A program made the translations under genes and the position numbers. A stretch of DNA of 64,000 bases from Roridomyces roridus (Eukaryota; Basidiomycota; Agaricomycetes; Agaricales; Mycenaceae). The notes below the pieces were generated by a model, which worked only from the letters and a program-made list of their open reading frames with translations, was not told the origin of the DNA and did no database searches. The stretch covers positions 124,001 to 188,000 of the forward strand of contig JARKIF010000039.1 of assembly GCA_029378245.1 (NCBI GenBank), in the 5' to 3' direction. Every line of letters starts with the position of its first letter. Positions within the stretch are counted from its first letter, which is position 1. Below, piece after piece: positions 11,524-22,821 of this stretch.

Positions 11524-12810
11524 ATGTTGATCCATGACCTCGAGACCCAGATTCACGAGATCGCCGAGGAGATTGAGCGCCAGAAACACACGTTGAGGAG
11601 ACTCGAATACAGCAAAAGCCTTCTTCAGCGTGAGCTGAACTCCCGCTGCGATCCCTTTGCGAAACTTCCCATAAATATATCCTCCGCGATTTTCCGCCTG
11701 TCCGTTCCTCTTCATTCCTTTCGGCCTGGGATTGAAACCGAGCCAATCCTTCTCCTAAACATATGCCATGCCTGGACGGACATTGCGTTATCCACCCCTG
11801 CACTGTGGACCACCATTCGTATCAACTTCCCGTGCCCTTCTAGCTCCATACACATTCTGCAAACATTCCTTCAGCGAGCCCGCAGCCATCCGTTGGATTT
11901 ACGCATTATGATGGAGGGAAAGGTCGATCGCGAGATGTGCGCTCTCATCGAGCGCCATTCGTGGCATATACAGTGTCTGGATATCTTCCTCGCAGACAGA
12001 AACAACTCCCATGACTTCCCTTTCCAAGAAACGGTGGTCGCGCCGCTATCGCTGCTTCGAGACCTTAGAATCGTTGGCGGCGACGGCACTCTGAAATTCG
12101 CTTGGAGCCCGATTCTACACCTCCTCCGCCGTTCTCCCAACCTTGCTGATCTGTCTCTCGAACACATGAACCTGGTCGATATCCAGCCCTTCACCGAACC
12201 TGTCGTTTTTCCTCATTTGCGTCGCCTCGGTTTGGGACAGAATCCATGGGATACTCGCAGCGATGACGAAATCCTCCAATGTATCACTGCCCCCCGTGTC
12301 AAATCACTTTCAATAAGCAGCATGCACCTCGAGTCCAACCAGTTGCAGCCCTTCTTCGAACGATCCTCGTATGCACTCCAACGCCTCGCGTTTGACTGCT
12401 TCCAAATGTCGGGACCCCTCGAGCAGGTGGACCAGATTCTCGAGATGGTCCCCACTGTGACGCATTTGGATATCCTGCTACCGTTTCCCGAATTCATCCA
12501 ACGATTATCTTTACTTTTGACGCGATGCTGGCCCGGTAACAGAGTCCTCCCTAGCCTGAAAGCGGTGGTGTTCCGATTCACCTCCCTCGAGAGCTTCCCC
12601 GACGTTTGCTGGAATATGATGTTCCCTGTACTCGTTGCTCGCCGCGACGAAATTCGATCCATGCATATAGTCACGACTGATGGGGAGGAGGAGCGGGTCG
12701 TTCTGGGCCAATTTGCTTCGACGAATGTCCTTCCTGTGCTCAGAGACCTGGCGGCGGGGGGTATGGATATTTGGATCGGAACTGGCTCTCGCAATCTGTT
12801 TTCTCTATAG
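11524..12810 (+). CDS. F-box-like protein, coiled-coil type
   Basis: Single exon, 428 residues from 11524; an in-frame ATG at 11488 would add 12. It begins with a coiled coil (about residues 1-45, ETQIHEIAEEIERQKHTLRR). Next is a degenerate F-box, DPFAKLPINISSAIFRLSVP, then the HAWTDIALSTPALWTTI segment typical of agaricomycete F-box-like proteins, and an irregular leucine-rich C-terminus. The start was chosen by comparison with the related genes at 57672 and 59414, which begin at the same point of the coiled coil. F-box proteins bring targets to SCF ubiquitin ligases; the target is unknown. Intact. Confidence 0.82.
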   Translation: MLIHDLETQIHEIAEEIERQKHTLRRLEYSKSLLQRELNSRCDPFAKLPINISSAIFRLSVPLHSFRPGIETEPILLLNICHAWTDIALSTPALWTTIRINFPCPSSSIHILQTFLQRARSHPLDLRIMMEGKVDREMCALIERHSWHIQCLDIFLADRNNSHDFPFQETVVAPLSLLRDLRIVGGDGTLKFAWSPILHLLRRSPNLADLSLEHMNLVDIQPFTEPVVFPHLRRLGLGQNPWDTRSDDEILQCITAPRVKSLSISSMHLESNQLQPFFERSSYALQRLAFDCFQMSGPLEQVDQILEMVPTVTHLDILLPFPEFIQRLSLLLTRCWPGNRVLPSLKAVVFRFTSLESFPDVCWNMMFPVLVARRDEIRSMHIVTTDGEEERVVLGQFASTNVLPVLRDLAAGGMDIWIGTGSRNLFSL

Positions 12811-12911
12811 GTGTGTTTCGTCCACAACTGATTTGCACGCTTCATCTCATTTGGTTCCTCCAGATTCTCTGCTACTCACACGCAACCGAATGATTCATAC
12901 ACGAGTACCCA

Positions 12912-14054
12912 CTATAATTCACACCGAGTAGATAGAATATGTCTACCCCGAATCCATAACTTTCCCTCGTCTCCAACATCAATCTCGCTAACGCGCGGAC
13001 AAACACTCGAGTCTCCTTCCAAAATCTGTCTGATAAATTCCACGTCGCCGTCGACAATACGGAGCCTCTCCACAGATGTGAAGCTCGGCGCCGGTAAACT
13101 CAACACCTCTGCCATGATCACCGAGTCGAATTCCACTGAACGTAAAGACGGGTAATGGGCGCCGGCTAACCAGCGAACCAACTCGTCACCAAGATACCCA
13201 TGTAAGCCGTGGATAGCGAGGTGTTCGAGGGCTGGCATGTGGAGAGTGGATAGGAAGTTTGCCAGCACGGCGGGAGGGTTGTCCGCGGGGCGCAGGTTCG
13301 TAAGCGTGAGCGAGCCAATTCGTGTGTCTATGGGTCCAACATCCAAGTCGAAAGCGGGGAGTGGAGAAGATGCGATGTTGAGTGTTTGAAGGTCGCGAAA
13401 GTATGATGGTCCTATTGCGGGCGTGCTGACGACGAAATACCCGCTTTTCTGGACATGAAGCTCTTTAACACCGCCGAAATCCAAGTATTGGGTTGGTGTT
13501 AAGGCTGTGAGGGACAGAGAGTGGAGTCGAGGAGCGGATAGGCGAGCTACTTGGGCCTCGAGGTTCCAGAATGGGACTTTCCGGGCGACTTCCTCCACTG
13601 GTGTCATATGAGCAGGAAAGTCCTGTGCGAGATCGAGGCGAAGGAGGCAAGGCCACGGGGTCGCAAATGCAACACGGGGAAATAGGTTGAGGATAAACAC
13701 AGGTGCCCTGATACTCAGGCTGTGGATACGGTGGCTGCACGGGAGCAAGCTGCCCAACAACGACCGATGGTGGGGTAGAGTCGCACCCCTTCCGCTGCAG
13801 TATATTGCTACAGCGATGGAAGATTCAAGTTGGCATCGAGACACAAGCTTTTCGAGCTTGTACACGGATGAACCTGAGGAGATGCGGATGTCGCTCCAAA
13901 GGAACGGATACCCGAGCGTAGTAGCCCTCCATAGACCACACACTTGGGAAATGTCGATTGCTACTGTGGATCCGCCGAGCTCGAATGGCTCGCTGGTAAC
14001 GGCTCGCATGAAAATCTCGAGGAGGATTTCTGTGGGGAGTGCGGATACATGCAT
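12912..14054 (-). CDS. F-box-like protein, short N-terminus type
   Basis: Single exon, 380 residues. The F-box is right at the start (VSALPTEILLEIFMRAV) and is followed by ISQVCGLWRATTLGYPFLW and a leucine-rich C-terminal part with PALEHLAIHGLHG and ERLRIVDGDVEFI. It is the intact relative of two broken copies in this window, at 22822-23903 and 26389-27633, with which it shares those C-terminal motifs. Presumed substrate adaptor of an SCF ubiquitin ligase; target unknown. It converges on the F-box gene at 11524-12810, which belongs to a different subfamily. Confidence 0.82.
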   Translation of the reverse strand: MHVSALPTEILLEIFMRAVTSEPFELGGSTVAIDISQVCGLWRATTLGYPFLWSDIRISSGSSVYKLEKLVSRCQLESSIAVAIYCSGRGATLPHHRSLLGSLLPCSHRIHSLSIRAPVFILNLFPRVAFATPWPCLLRLDLAQDFPAHMTPVEEVARKVPFWNLEAQVARLSAPRLHSLSLTALTPTQYLDFGGVKELHVQKSGYFVVSTPAIGPSYFRDLQTLNIASSPLPAFDLDVGPIDTRIGSLTLTNLRPADNPPAVLANFLSTLHMPALEHLAIHGLHGYLGDELVRWLAGAHYPSLRSVEFDSVIMAEVLSLPAPSFTSVERLRIVDGDVEFIRQILEGDSSVCPRVSEIDVGDEGKLWIRGRHILSTRCEL

Positions 14055-14369
14055 GGCGGGATAAAGGGCGAGCTGTCAGATTGGCAGTTTCGTTCTAACA
14101 CCGGGGACTCGGGAGCCTTCAGGACGTAAGATTCGGCGCCAGAGCGGGTGACGCGGTCAGTGAATTCCGTTGTTCGATTCAGAGCCTTCACAGCTTCTCC
14201 CGAGGAAATAGCTAGCAACTTTTTGGCCTGTTGACCGAGGCTCATGCGGGTTTTGAAGATCTTGGCTTTGGGGGTCTTTGGGGGTGCATCGTCGTCCGCG
14301 GAAGCAAAGAGCGTCGGCCAAGCGTCGGCAATTACACAAAGGCGCAGCGAATCATGTCATCGCACCACC
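14055..14369. other. divergent promoter region
   Basis: Shared upstream space of the F-box gene (-) and the dienelactone hydrolase gene (+). No site stands out. Confidence 0.4.
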
Positions 14370-15431
14370 ATGTCTTCTCCCACAATCGCTCATCCACACT
14401 CTGAGGACTGCTTCACGGGCGTCAAGCACTCTGGAACCGCAGTGGGCAAGACAGAGACGATCGCCGGTGTACCCACCTATGTTTCCGACCCTCCTTCGAG
14501 CGCGACGGGGCCCAAGAAGATCGTGCTCTTCTTGGCAGACGTCTATGGGCCCTTCTATCTCAACAACCAGCTGCTTCAAGACTATTTTGCGGCCCAGGGT
14601 CGGTTCTACTGCGCCGTGGTTGTTGAATTTCGATCCTTCACGCACCTCAGGCTTCACTGTCGTTGGGATCGACTACTTCCTGGGCGACCCGGTTCATATC
14701 CACACCGAAGAAGGTTTCGATAGGGACGGGTGGTTTGCCAAGTCTAGGAAGCAAGCGAATGAGATGGTGCCCCGATGGTTGGAGGAAATCCGGAAGCGAT
14801 ACGGTGCGTCTGCCAGTGGATCTCTACTCCAGTCTTAAACGAGTTCAATCGTAGGCGCCGACGCCAAATATTGTGCGGTTGGTATGTTGTACACTCATCT
14901 CCTTTTTCGAATGCTTTACGCTCGATCAGGGTATTGTTTCGGGGCACCCTACGTGATGGATCTTGGAGCCACGGACAATATTGTCGCGGGTGAATTTATT
15001 TGAAATCCTTGTCCTCCATGGCTTACGCCTCACAGGTGCCTTTGCACACCCAGCGGCCCTGAAAGAAGAACATTTCAGGAACCTCAAGCGTGCGTTTTCC
15101 TTCCGTGTTCCTATTAAATAATAATCATAAGTATGTACGCTTCGCAGAACCCCTCCTCCTGTCATGCGCAGAAACGGATTTCACCTTTCCACTCGAGTTC
15201 CGCCGACGTGCAGAGGACATTCTCGTTGAGATCAAAGCTCAATACGAGATCCAGGTGTTCGCCCGCGTGTCGCACGGATTCGCCGTGCGCGGTGACCCCG
15301 CTATTCCTGATGCCCGTGCGTGTCTTTTTCTGCCTTCCCCTGCGAATCTCGTTGATGTGGCTTCTTTAGGTTGGGCCAAGGAGGAATCTGCGCGCGGCAT
15401 CATCGCGTGGTTTGGACGGTTCAGTGCGTGA
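14370..15431 (+). CDS. dienelactone hydrolase family protein
   Basis: Seven exons, 250 residues. Introns: 14599-14650, 14804-14854, 14882-14929, 14990-15035, 15090-15147, 15316-15369. The Cys nucleophile motif is CAVGYCFGAPYV, which replaces the Ser of ordinary alpha/beta hydrolases as in classical dienelactone hydrolases. The acid is in SCAETDFTFP and the His in VSHGFAVRGDP. Length fits the family (230-260). Such enzymes open lactone rings in aromatic breakdown in bacteria; fungal members are mostly uncharacterised and cytosolic. An in-frame extension upstream to 14244 is less likely than the ATG at 14370 (CCACCATG). Confidence 0.87.
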
Positions 15432-15559
15432 ACCCACCTAGACCGTTCAACCAGAAGTATGAATTTTCTTTAGCGAGTGGTGCCGATGTTGCTGCCAGTC
15501 GTCTGTAGACCTTGTAGCAGAAGATTCTAAATGGATGTTTGCTTTACAGGAAATGCGAG

Positions 15560-16030
15560 TGGGCAGTTCGGTTGTGTTTTCGAACGGTCGCTATCACTTT
15601 TCCAGGTGTTCCAGATCGAAAATCTCCCAGACTAATTGCGCTATTTGATACACGCATTCTGACCGAATATCGTCTAGATGCTCCCGCAGAGTGGCCCATT
15701 GACGAAAGCGAGCAAGAGACCGAGCAAAAGAGCCTTCGACGTCAGCTATCCAATGGCAAGATCGCCGCTCGAGATCCCCTCTGGATATTTCTCCATTGCG
15801 AACTAGGAGCTCGGTATCCTTGAACATCTCCAATACGTCGCCTTGTCCACTCCTGCGCCGTGAACTGTGATCTGTATCGTCTTCCCTCCGGCCACCGGCT
15901 TCGAATATGCCTTGCAAGTTGCCTGAACTATCGCTCGAGGCTTCGAATATGTCTTGCAAGCTGCCTGAACTATCGCTCGAACAAACCGAATCTTTGGGGA
16001 GCCCTCGTTGCCGTTTCTCCAATACCTAAC
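15560..16030 (+). pseudogene. F-box-like gene relic
   Basis: Pieces of a coiled-coil-type F-box gene in changing frames with in-frame stops. SEQETEQKSLRRQL and ARDPLW recall the coiled coil and DP start of the F-box. QYVALSTPAP with a stop in place of the usual LW, then VFPPATGFEYALQVA with a stop, recall the ALSTPALW segment. No open frame joins them. The shape matches the intact gene at 11524-12810 in layout only, so I call it a decayed member of that broad family. Confidence 0.5.
15897..15980. repeat. 42-bp tandem duplication
   Basis: Two adjacent copies (15897-15938 and 15939-15980) of a unit starting GGCTTCGAATATG and ending ACTATCGCTCGA, differing at two bases. It lies inside the F-box relic and duplicates one of its stop codons. 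Confidence 0.8.
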
Positions 16031-18267
16031 AATGACAGTGGTTTTCACTTGCAATTACGCCTTTCACACCGTTCTCCGAACCTCTTGGACCTGCGGCTCG
16101 GAAGCATGCGATGTGCTTATTGAGACGCTCATCTTTTTTTAAATATGTTGCGTCGACTTGGGATACAAACAGGAAACCCTTCCGGTTCTCCAACGAGTCG
16201 TACCCGCCCCGCGCCGGGTACGGGTTCTGCGGGTAAGAGGTTGGCATATAGACACCGGTCCGTCACACAATTGGGAATGGATTTAGTGGAGGAACCGGGA
16301 TATTTGTCCGCTATTCTCGCAACGGACCAGAGTTTGCTCCTAAACGGGGAAGTTCCAACTCTACAGCTAGAATTCGCCCTCGAGGAGAGGTTGGTCGATC
16401 TATGCTCAAGTCTGGGGCAACATTGGATTACATACGGAACGGATTCAGATGCACGTGCATAATTGGAAACTGTAGACGGGGTGTCCTCCTCGCCGATCGT
16501 TTGATGGGCGCCGTGGGCGAGATGGGACTTGCAAGTTTAGAGGAGGCAGTGTGCGCTCCGTAGAACATTAAATATCGGGTTTCATGGACTCTGTCCGCGG
16601 CCGGTGGAACCTGGTGGAACATGAGTCACCTCGAATATGGCCGATCTGCTAACGGTAATAGGATATCGATCAATGTTAATGAACCGGGCGAGTTGCGGCG
16701 GGCGCTTTCATTGTGCCATTCTATTCTCGTTCCGGGATTCTGCATTTTCCGAGAGAGCCCGAAAGTCTAGATGAAAAGGAATCAGGATCTAAATAGTTAG
16801 TACGTTCCGGAGGTTACGACTCCGCAATGCATATGGAGGTGCCATTACACATCGCGCAGGCTTTCATGTGGCAATATTTCCACAAGTGCAGAGGTACGTT
16901 TGAACGGTTGGAATTGCAATTTCAACCATGACGCCAAGCCACGATGGGCCTGAAGCGACTGGCGGATCACGATCGCGGTTGCCCGAAATGGAACGGGGAT
17001 CATTGCGGATCACGATCGCAGTTACCCGAAATGGAAATGCCCGTTCCCGCTGTTCAGTGTTCGATGTGTTTTTCTGATTTCATGACCGGTGAGTCGAAGG
17101 GAAGTTCTTGGCTGGCGCAAATTCCATCAGGACATCTCAGACGCTCAGGGGTTGGCCCGAGTGCGGCCAGCCGAGGATGAGACTAGTAAGCTCTGGTACA
17201 AAGTTAGGGGTATAGCTGTTCGCTTCAAACCTGTGGAAGCTACACGAAGACGAACGATATACGACTTGGATTGCCGCTGCAAGGTAAGTGGCAGAATATC
17301 ACCGGTGGTGTCAGAAAACTCGAAGGTTGAAACAACTCCGCGGATTGGCCACATACATATACGGTTGTGGGTGGCCAAAGTCCGCGGCCACTTGGCGGCC
17401 ACCGAAAAGAAAAATCCAACATATGGAGGCAGTTGTCAAGAGGCCCCAGCTACTCGCGCTGTGTCGCCAGATGTGCTGAAGACCTTGAGAGCAATCTGTG
17501 AGCAATACTATATTCAAGCATTCCTCCGAATCCACGACTCTGCCTGGCGAACCACCGTGAAGTTGAACGAACGTGTTGATCTGGTACCGACATTGATGGG
17601 TTCGTCCCGATATGGATTCCAAGGCAATTCAAACGATGAGTGCGGCCGCAAAACCCGGTCCAAAGACTCCGTCGATCTTTATCACCAGAGTCCTTTCATC
17701 ATCCCGATAATGTATGCAGCGACCTGGCCTCTGTACTAGGTCCATTTACATCCGGGATGGTCTCGGAGCTCTTTTCTTGGATGGTTAGAAGACGGGGATG
17801 TAAGAACTGTAACGCGGCATCCGCCGCTGGCGCTCGCCAGTTGCCTAGAGAACCTGGGGAGCGTTGTTGGGAAAACGTTTAACGGCAGCGGTGACGGCGA
17901 TCCGCAAAAAATGCTAGCCGGGAGCATGGTGGCACCTGGTGGCACTGGCGCGGAGCACGGACATCGGTTGTACCTGAGCTGAAATTCGAACGCTGAAACC
18001 GTGAGTAATCGCGATGCCGAAGGAAACGAGTGGACTGCTCGCGAGGAAAATTCCATGTTGAACGTAGATTTCTGCTTCTCTCGAGGCAGATCAGGCCTCA
18101 GGGCAGATCCTTGCCTTTGAGGGAGTAGGCGAGATGCTGTCAATGTCATACTATCATACCAACTTCCTTTTAGGGAAGGAGCTTTTTGATCCCTTGCCTT
18201 CTTTTCTCCATCTGATTCAAGATCTGGGGCTACTCCTGAAACGCGCGACGCGCTTGTACTCACTTTT
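16031..18267. other. gene-poor stretch
   Basis: About 2.2 kb without a gene I can support. An ORF at 16145-16462 (105 codons) and a long frame at 17089-17739 without an ATG start show no family motif. The region holds short tandem repeats around 16962-17040. Confidence 0.45.
16962..17040. repeat. 31-bp repeat in two copies, 43 bp apart
   Basis: Copies at about 16962 and 17005 begin GCGGATCACGATCGC and end CCCGAAATGGAA, with two base differences. No known element recognised. Confidence 0.65.
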
Positions 18268-18274
18268 TATAAAA
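18268..18274 (+). promoter_or_regulatory. TATA box of the GMC-hydrolase gene
   Basis: TATAAAA in the context TTTTTATAAAACACTATGG, 37 bases before the chosen ATG at 18311. Confidence 0.5.
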
Positions 18275-18310
18275 CACTATGGCTCCGCAGATCTCGCGTT
18301 CCTCGACACT

Positions 18311-21300
18311 ATGCAGCCACTCAATGAGCCCAAGTTCCCCAGGCTGAGCAGGCCAGTGGCTCTTATGCGACCCGAGTACGATGTCGTCGTCGTCGGCTCC
18401 GGATACGGTGCAGGCGTTGCGGCCAGCAGGATGGCTCGCGCCGGCAAGAGCGTTGCCATCCTGGAACTAGGCAGGGAGCGGTGGCGTACGCGACATTTCT
18501 CTCTGCCTTCGTTGACTGACATGAACCTCAGCGGGCGAATATCCCAGCGACTTGAAGGCAGTCGCACCAGAGCTGCACGTCTCTGGCCACGGAAAGTTCA
18601 GCGGCATGGGCAAACCGACAGGTCTCTATCATCTTATCGTCGGTGAAGGCCAGAATGCACTCGTCGGCAACGGTAAGCGTTCTCTGCTCGAGGTCCAACA
18701 CCGGTAGCTGATTTGGATAGGCCTGGGTGGCACCTCTCTCATTAATGCCAACATCTTCCTCGAGGCCGACAAGCGCACACTCCAACTGAGCAACTGGCCT
18801 CCCGAAATACGACAAGACCCCGCTGGTCTTCAGCCATGCAAGTACTGTCGTAAAAGTTTCTCGTATCCACTAACGCTGCCTTAGACTATGCTCGCGCCGC
18901 TCACATGCTTCAGCCCACGGCCTATCCCTCTCACCTCCCCACCCCTAACAAACTAGACGTCCTCGAGAAGCAGGCTGCACTGCTCGGGTTCCAACGAAAT
19001 TTCTACCGCCCACCACAAACGACATTCTTTCACAATGGGCTGAACAACGCTGGCGTTGAGATGCACGCCTCGACGGGGTCGGGCCAGGATTGTACGGGCG
19101 TGAATGATGGCTCCAAGAACTCTGTCCTAGTTTCCTACGTCGCCGACGCGTGGAACAGGGGCGCCGAGATTTTCTGCGAGTGCGAGGTGCGCTACGTGCA
19201 GAAGGACCCGGATGGTTCTGGGTACACCGTGTTCTTTGCCTGGCACGAGGAAGGCAGGGGCGCGTTCAAGGACGATTTCCACAACTCGCTCATGTGGGTC
19301 AGGGCGGTGAGTGTCGGTCGTTCTCTTTCGTGTTATACATCTGACCCCGATAAATGTAGAGGGAACTGTGCTTCCTTGGTGCTGGTTCATTGGGGACGAC
19401 GGAAATTTTGCTTCGGTCAAAGACGCGTGGTCTACGAATGTCGCGGTCCGTTGGCCACAAGATTTCCGGAAATGGAGACATGCTCGCGTTCGGTATGTTC
19501 TTTCCTACCATGCTTGGCAAACTACTTATATTTTTTACAGGCTATGACACCAACTCGATCGTCAACGGAATTGGCACCGAGGGTCCTCGAGACGGTGGCC
19601 CATGCGGTCCCTGCATCACAGGTATCATCGACAACCGAGGTCCTGACGTCGCTCCCAACGTTCTCGATGGTTATGTAATACAAGAAGGCGCCGTTCCGCA
19701 AGCCCTCGCGCCCCTCCTACAAACATTGCTCGAAGGCCTCTCCATCCCCCGCTCCCTTTCCTCCCTTCAATCCCGCGTAGTAGGCCCCTACGCAAATTCC
19801 GGTAGCGTTCAGCGGACGCAGACGTACCTCGTCATGACACACGACAATGGCGAGGGTCTCGTCACTATGGACGGCGATAAACCGCGGTTGCAGCTTTTGA
19901 ATGTTGGGAGGAAGGAACATGTTGCCAAGTTGACTGAGGTGCTTGAGAATGCGACGAGGCTCATTGGCGGCAAACTAATCGCCTCGCCGTTCTATAATGG
20001 TGGGTCCCCATCCGGACTATTTTGCCGTTCAGCTAATCTATATGAATGTAGCGTCTTCAGAGCGTGAGGGTATTACGGTCCATCCGCTTGGTGGCGCTGT
20101 CATGAGCTCAGACGGGTCGGGTCGCAATGGTGGGACCAATCATCTAGGACAACTCTTCACTGGGCAAGGGGAGGAGGTACACGAAGGGCTTATATGCGTT
20201 GACGCGTCGGTAATACCGACATCACTCGGTGAGACATCCGATTCTTCTCGCCCGACCGACTGACCGATTTCGCCATAGGTGTTAACCCCTTCGCCACCAT
20301 CACCGCCCTCGCGGAGCGCTCCGTCCACTACATCGCCGAGCAGCGCGGCCTTACAATCGACTGGTCCAATAACGGGCGGCTCGATCTTTTCGGTCAACCT
20401 GCCAAGGTTTTCTCCGGAAAAGATGACTCCACGGTGGTTCCAGACGAGGAGGGGGCCGACGGGGAGGGAGATCTTCGGTTTACCGAGATTATGGAGGGGC
20501 ATATCCACATTGGGTCCGACATTGACGACTTTGGGTTGGCCGAGTCCGCGGGCAAGGGTTCCGCGAGCGCGATGAAGCTGTACCTCAGTGTTGAGGGGCC
20601 CAACGTCGAGGAGTCCGAATGTCCTCCGGTTCAGTGTTTTGCGGAAGAATTGGAGGATGGGTGGACAGCAATCGAGGACGATTTCTCGGTTGCGATGGAC
20701 TCGGTATCACCAAAGGAGGAGTGGACGGTGATCGATAACGTTGACCACGAGTGCTCGGCGAGTGGGACCGTTTCATGCGGGGCTCTCTCGCGGCATCCGT
20801 TATTGGTGCTTCGAGGCAAAGTCCGGTTCTTCTCTGTCGACGAGGAGGTAGCGCACGGGACCAACCTCGTGTACGAGCTCACACTGCTCAGCACGGCCGG
20901 GGAGACGTATCTGCTGAAAGGGCGCAAGAATGTGGATTCTAATATGGCCTTTTCCGTCGCTGGCGTTTGGAAGGCGACGACAACCCTTGATACGACGCTC
21001 TTCAAGTCGGACGGATGCACGGTCGTGGGGCGTGGCAGGGTACATGTCTCGTTGAGCAACTTTATGTCTCAGATGACGACCCTTCGCACCGGCGGCATCG
21101 TCCCTGCCTTCAACTTCCTGTCCTTCTTCACCCGGAATCTGGCCTCCTTCTTCTTTGCCCCGTTATCGCGCCTCCAATACCCGGATCCCAGACTTACGGG
21201 CTACAAGTTCAAGGTACCCCCAATCGAATCGATCACGCTCATTGCGCGGGATGGTGTACGGACGCCGATGAAGGTGTGGGTGCCTCCTGAGAGCTGCCTG

Positions 21301-22375
21301 CAGAGACGCGAGTTTCCTCTGCTGCTTGTTCCGGGAGCGTCGGTCGACGAGAGCATCTATGCGTTACCGACGGCTGAACAGAATGCCGTGGAGTATTTGA
21401 CGGAGCGCGGATATACGGTATACGTTCCTACGATGCGTTGGGGGCGCACGCCTGCTGCGATGAAGGGAGATACTCCGTTCGATGCGCGGTTGGATGTAGA
21501 GGCGGCGATGAGATATGTGCGCGAACATCAGCCGGGCAAGAAAATTCTCATCATTTGCCATTGGTATGTCAATAGATTGTTATTTTCTTTCCGGGTCTAA
21601 ACGCATGACAGTGTCGGGGCAATTGCCACTTCATGTGGGCTGCTGGACGGGAGTATTCCTGGGGAGTGGATCCAGGGCGTGTTGGCGAGCCAGATCTTCT
21701 TCAAGCAACACTTTGGCCGCGTCAATAGGCTCAAGGGTCACACCATGTTTTTGCCGAATTTGTATCGGGTACGTTCTGCGCTTGTTCTTATGCGTTCTGC
21801 TGATTGATGGACCCTAGACCCTCGCCGGCCCTTGGTATCCCATCACGAGCGCTCCCGGCGGTCCCGTGGTCCAAGCTGTTGTTGATCAACTCCTTCGTTT
21901 CTACCCTGTTGGCAAGGCTTCCGAGCGCTGCGGCTCGACGGTCTGTCACCGATGTCATCTCATCTTTGGGCGGCTCTGGAATCACGGGAACCTGTCAAGC
22001 GCGACGCACAGACACCTCTGCAATTTTTTTGGCGGGATTCACATGGATATGCTCGTGCATTTGGTCCGCACGGGCAATGCCCAGCGCGACATCAACAACG
22101 AGCTGCAGGACCTTCTCACCCCCGAGAATGTCGAACGGATGCGCGGGATCAAGATGACCTTCTTCAGCGGCGGCGACAATATTGTGTTCACCCCGAAGAG
22201 CACCATGATGTGCTACGAATTCATGCGCGACCGGTTTGGCGATGGGTTGTACCGGCGCTTTGTCGTGAACGGGTACGGCCATCTGGATCCGTGGATCGGC
22301 AAGAACAGTCACATCGACGTGTATCCCATTGTACAGGAGCACCTGGACTGGTTCGAGGAACGGACGAAGAATTGA
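18311..22375 (+). CDS. GMC oxidoreductase-alpha/beta hydrolase fusion, copy A
   Basis: Ten exons, 1207 residues. Introns: 18486-18531, 18673-18720, 18838-18884 (GC-AG), 19307-19359, 19493-19540, 20000-20051, 20229-20278, 21564-21611, 21769-21817. Residues about 20-580 are a cholesterol-oxidase-like GMC flavoenzyme. The FAD-binding start is VVVGSGYGAGVAASRMARAG; other marks are ASTGSGQDCTG, LGTTEILLRS, and the catalytic end HPLGGAV and GVNPFATITALAER. A middle domain of unknown type follows (about 600-790). Residues about 800-1207 are an alpha/beta hydrolase with ICHCVGA (Cys in the nucleophile place), SGGDN and NGYGHLDPW for the acid and His. No signal peptide is seen. I infer coupled oxidation and hydrolysis of a sterol-like or other bulky substrate. 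Copy B lies at 40241-44222. Confidence 0.87.
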
Positions 22376-22821
22376 AAAAGTATCTTTATTTATCTAATTT
22401 TTATTTCGGGCTCTGCACCAGGCCCAGGTACATACTCGCTCGTTTTTATCTCTAAACTTGTATTACCACGCTATGTCCTTCCTTTTGTATCAAGCTCTCA
22501 AGTACAATCTTTGTATACAAAGACATTTCTGCCTTGTTTCACGATGCGCCGCTTCAACCGTCTCCGCGAGCGCACAGCGCTCAGCAGGCGATCCGAAGGG
22601 GGTCCTGCTCTCACTAGTACCCCAGGGAACGAGCGCTGGACCGTTTTCTCTGGGATGGTGGCTTGGATATCCGACAAGGAGAGATTTTGGAGGAATACTT
22701 CTTCCGTCTTATTTATTTCACGTCGAATAAATGCATGGTGTATTGCATTATATATCTGGGTCTTCGTCTTGATTTCAGTCGAGGTCCGGATAGTACATAT
22801 ATAATACTCACCCACGTCAAC
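22376..22821. other. 3' spacer
   Basis: Between the stop of GMC-hydrolase copy A and the end of an inverted F-box pseudogene. No gene seen. Confidence 0.45.

Noticed and set aside
17089..17739. 216-codon plus-strand frame
   Set aside because: It begins at GTG, not ATG, shows no known motif and has no supporting introns; likely chance or decayed sequence.
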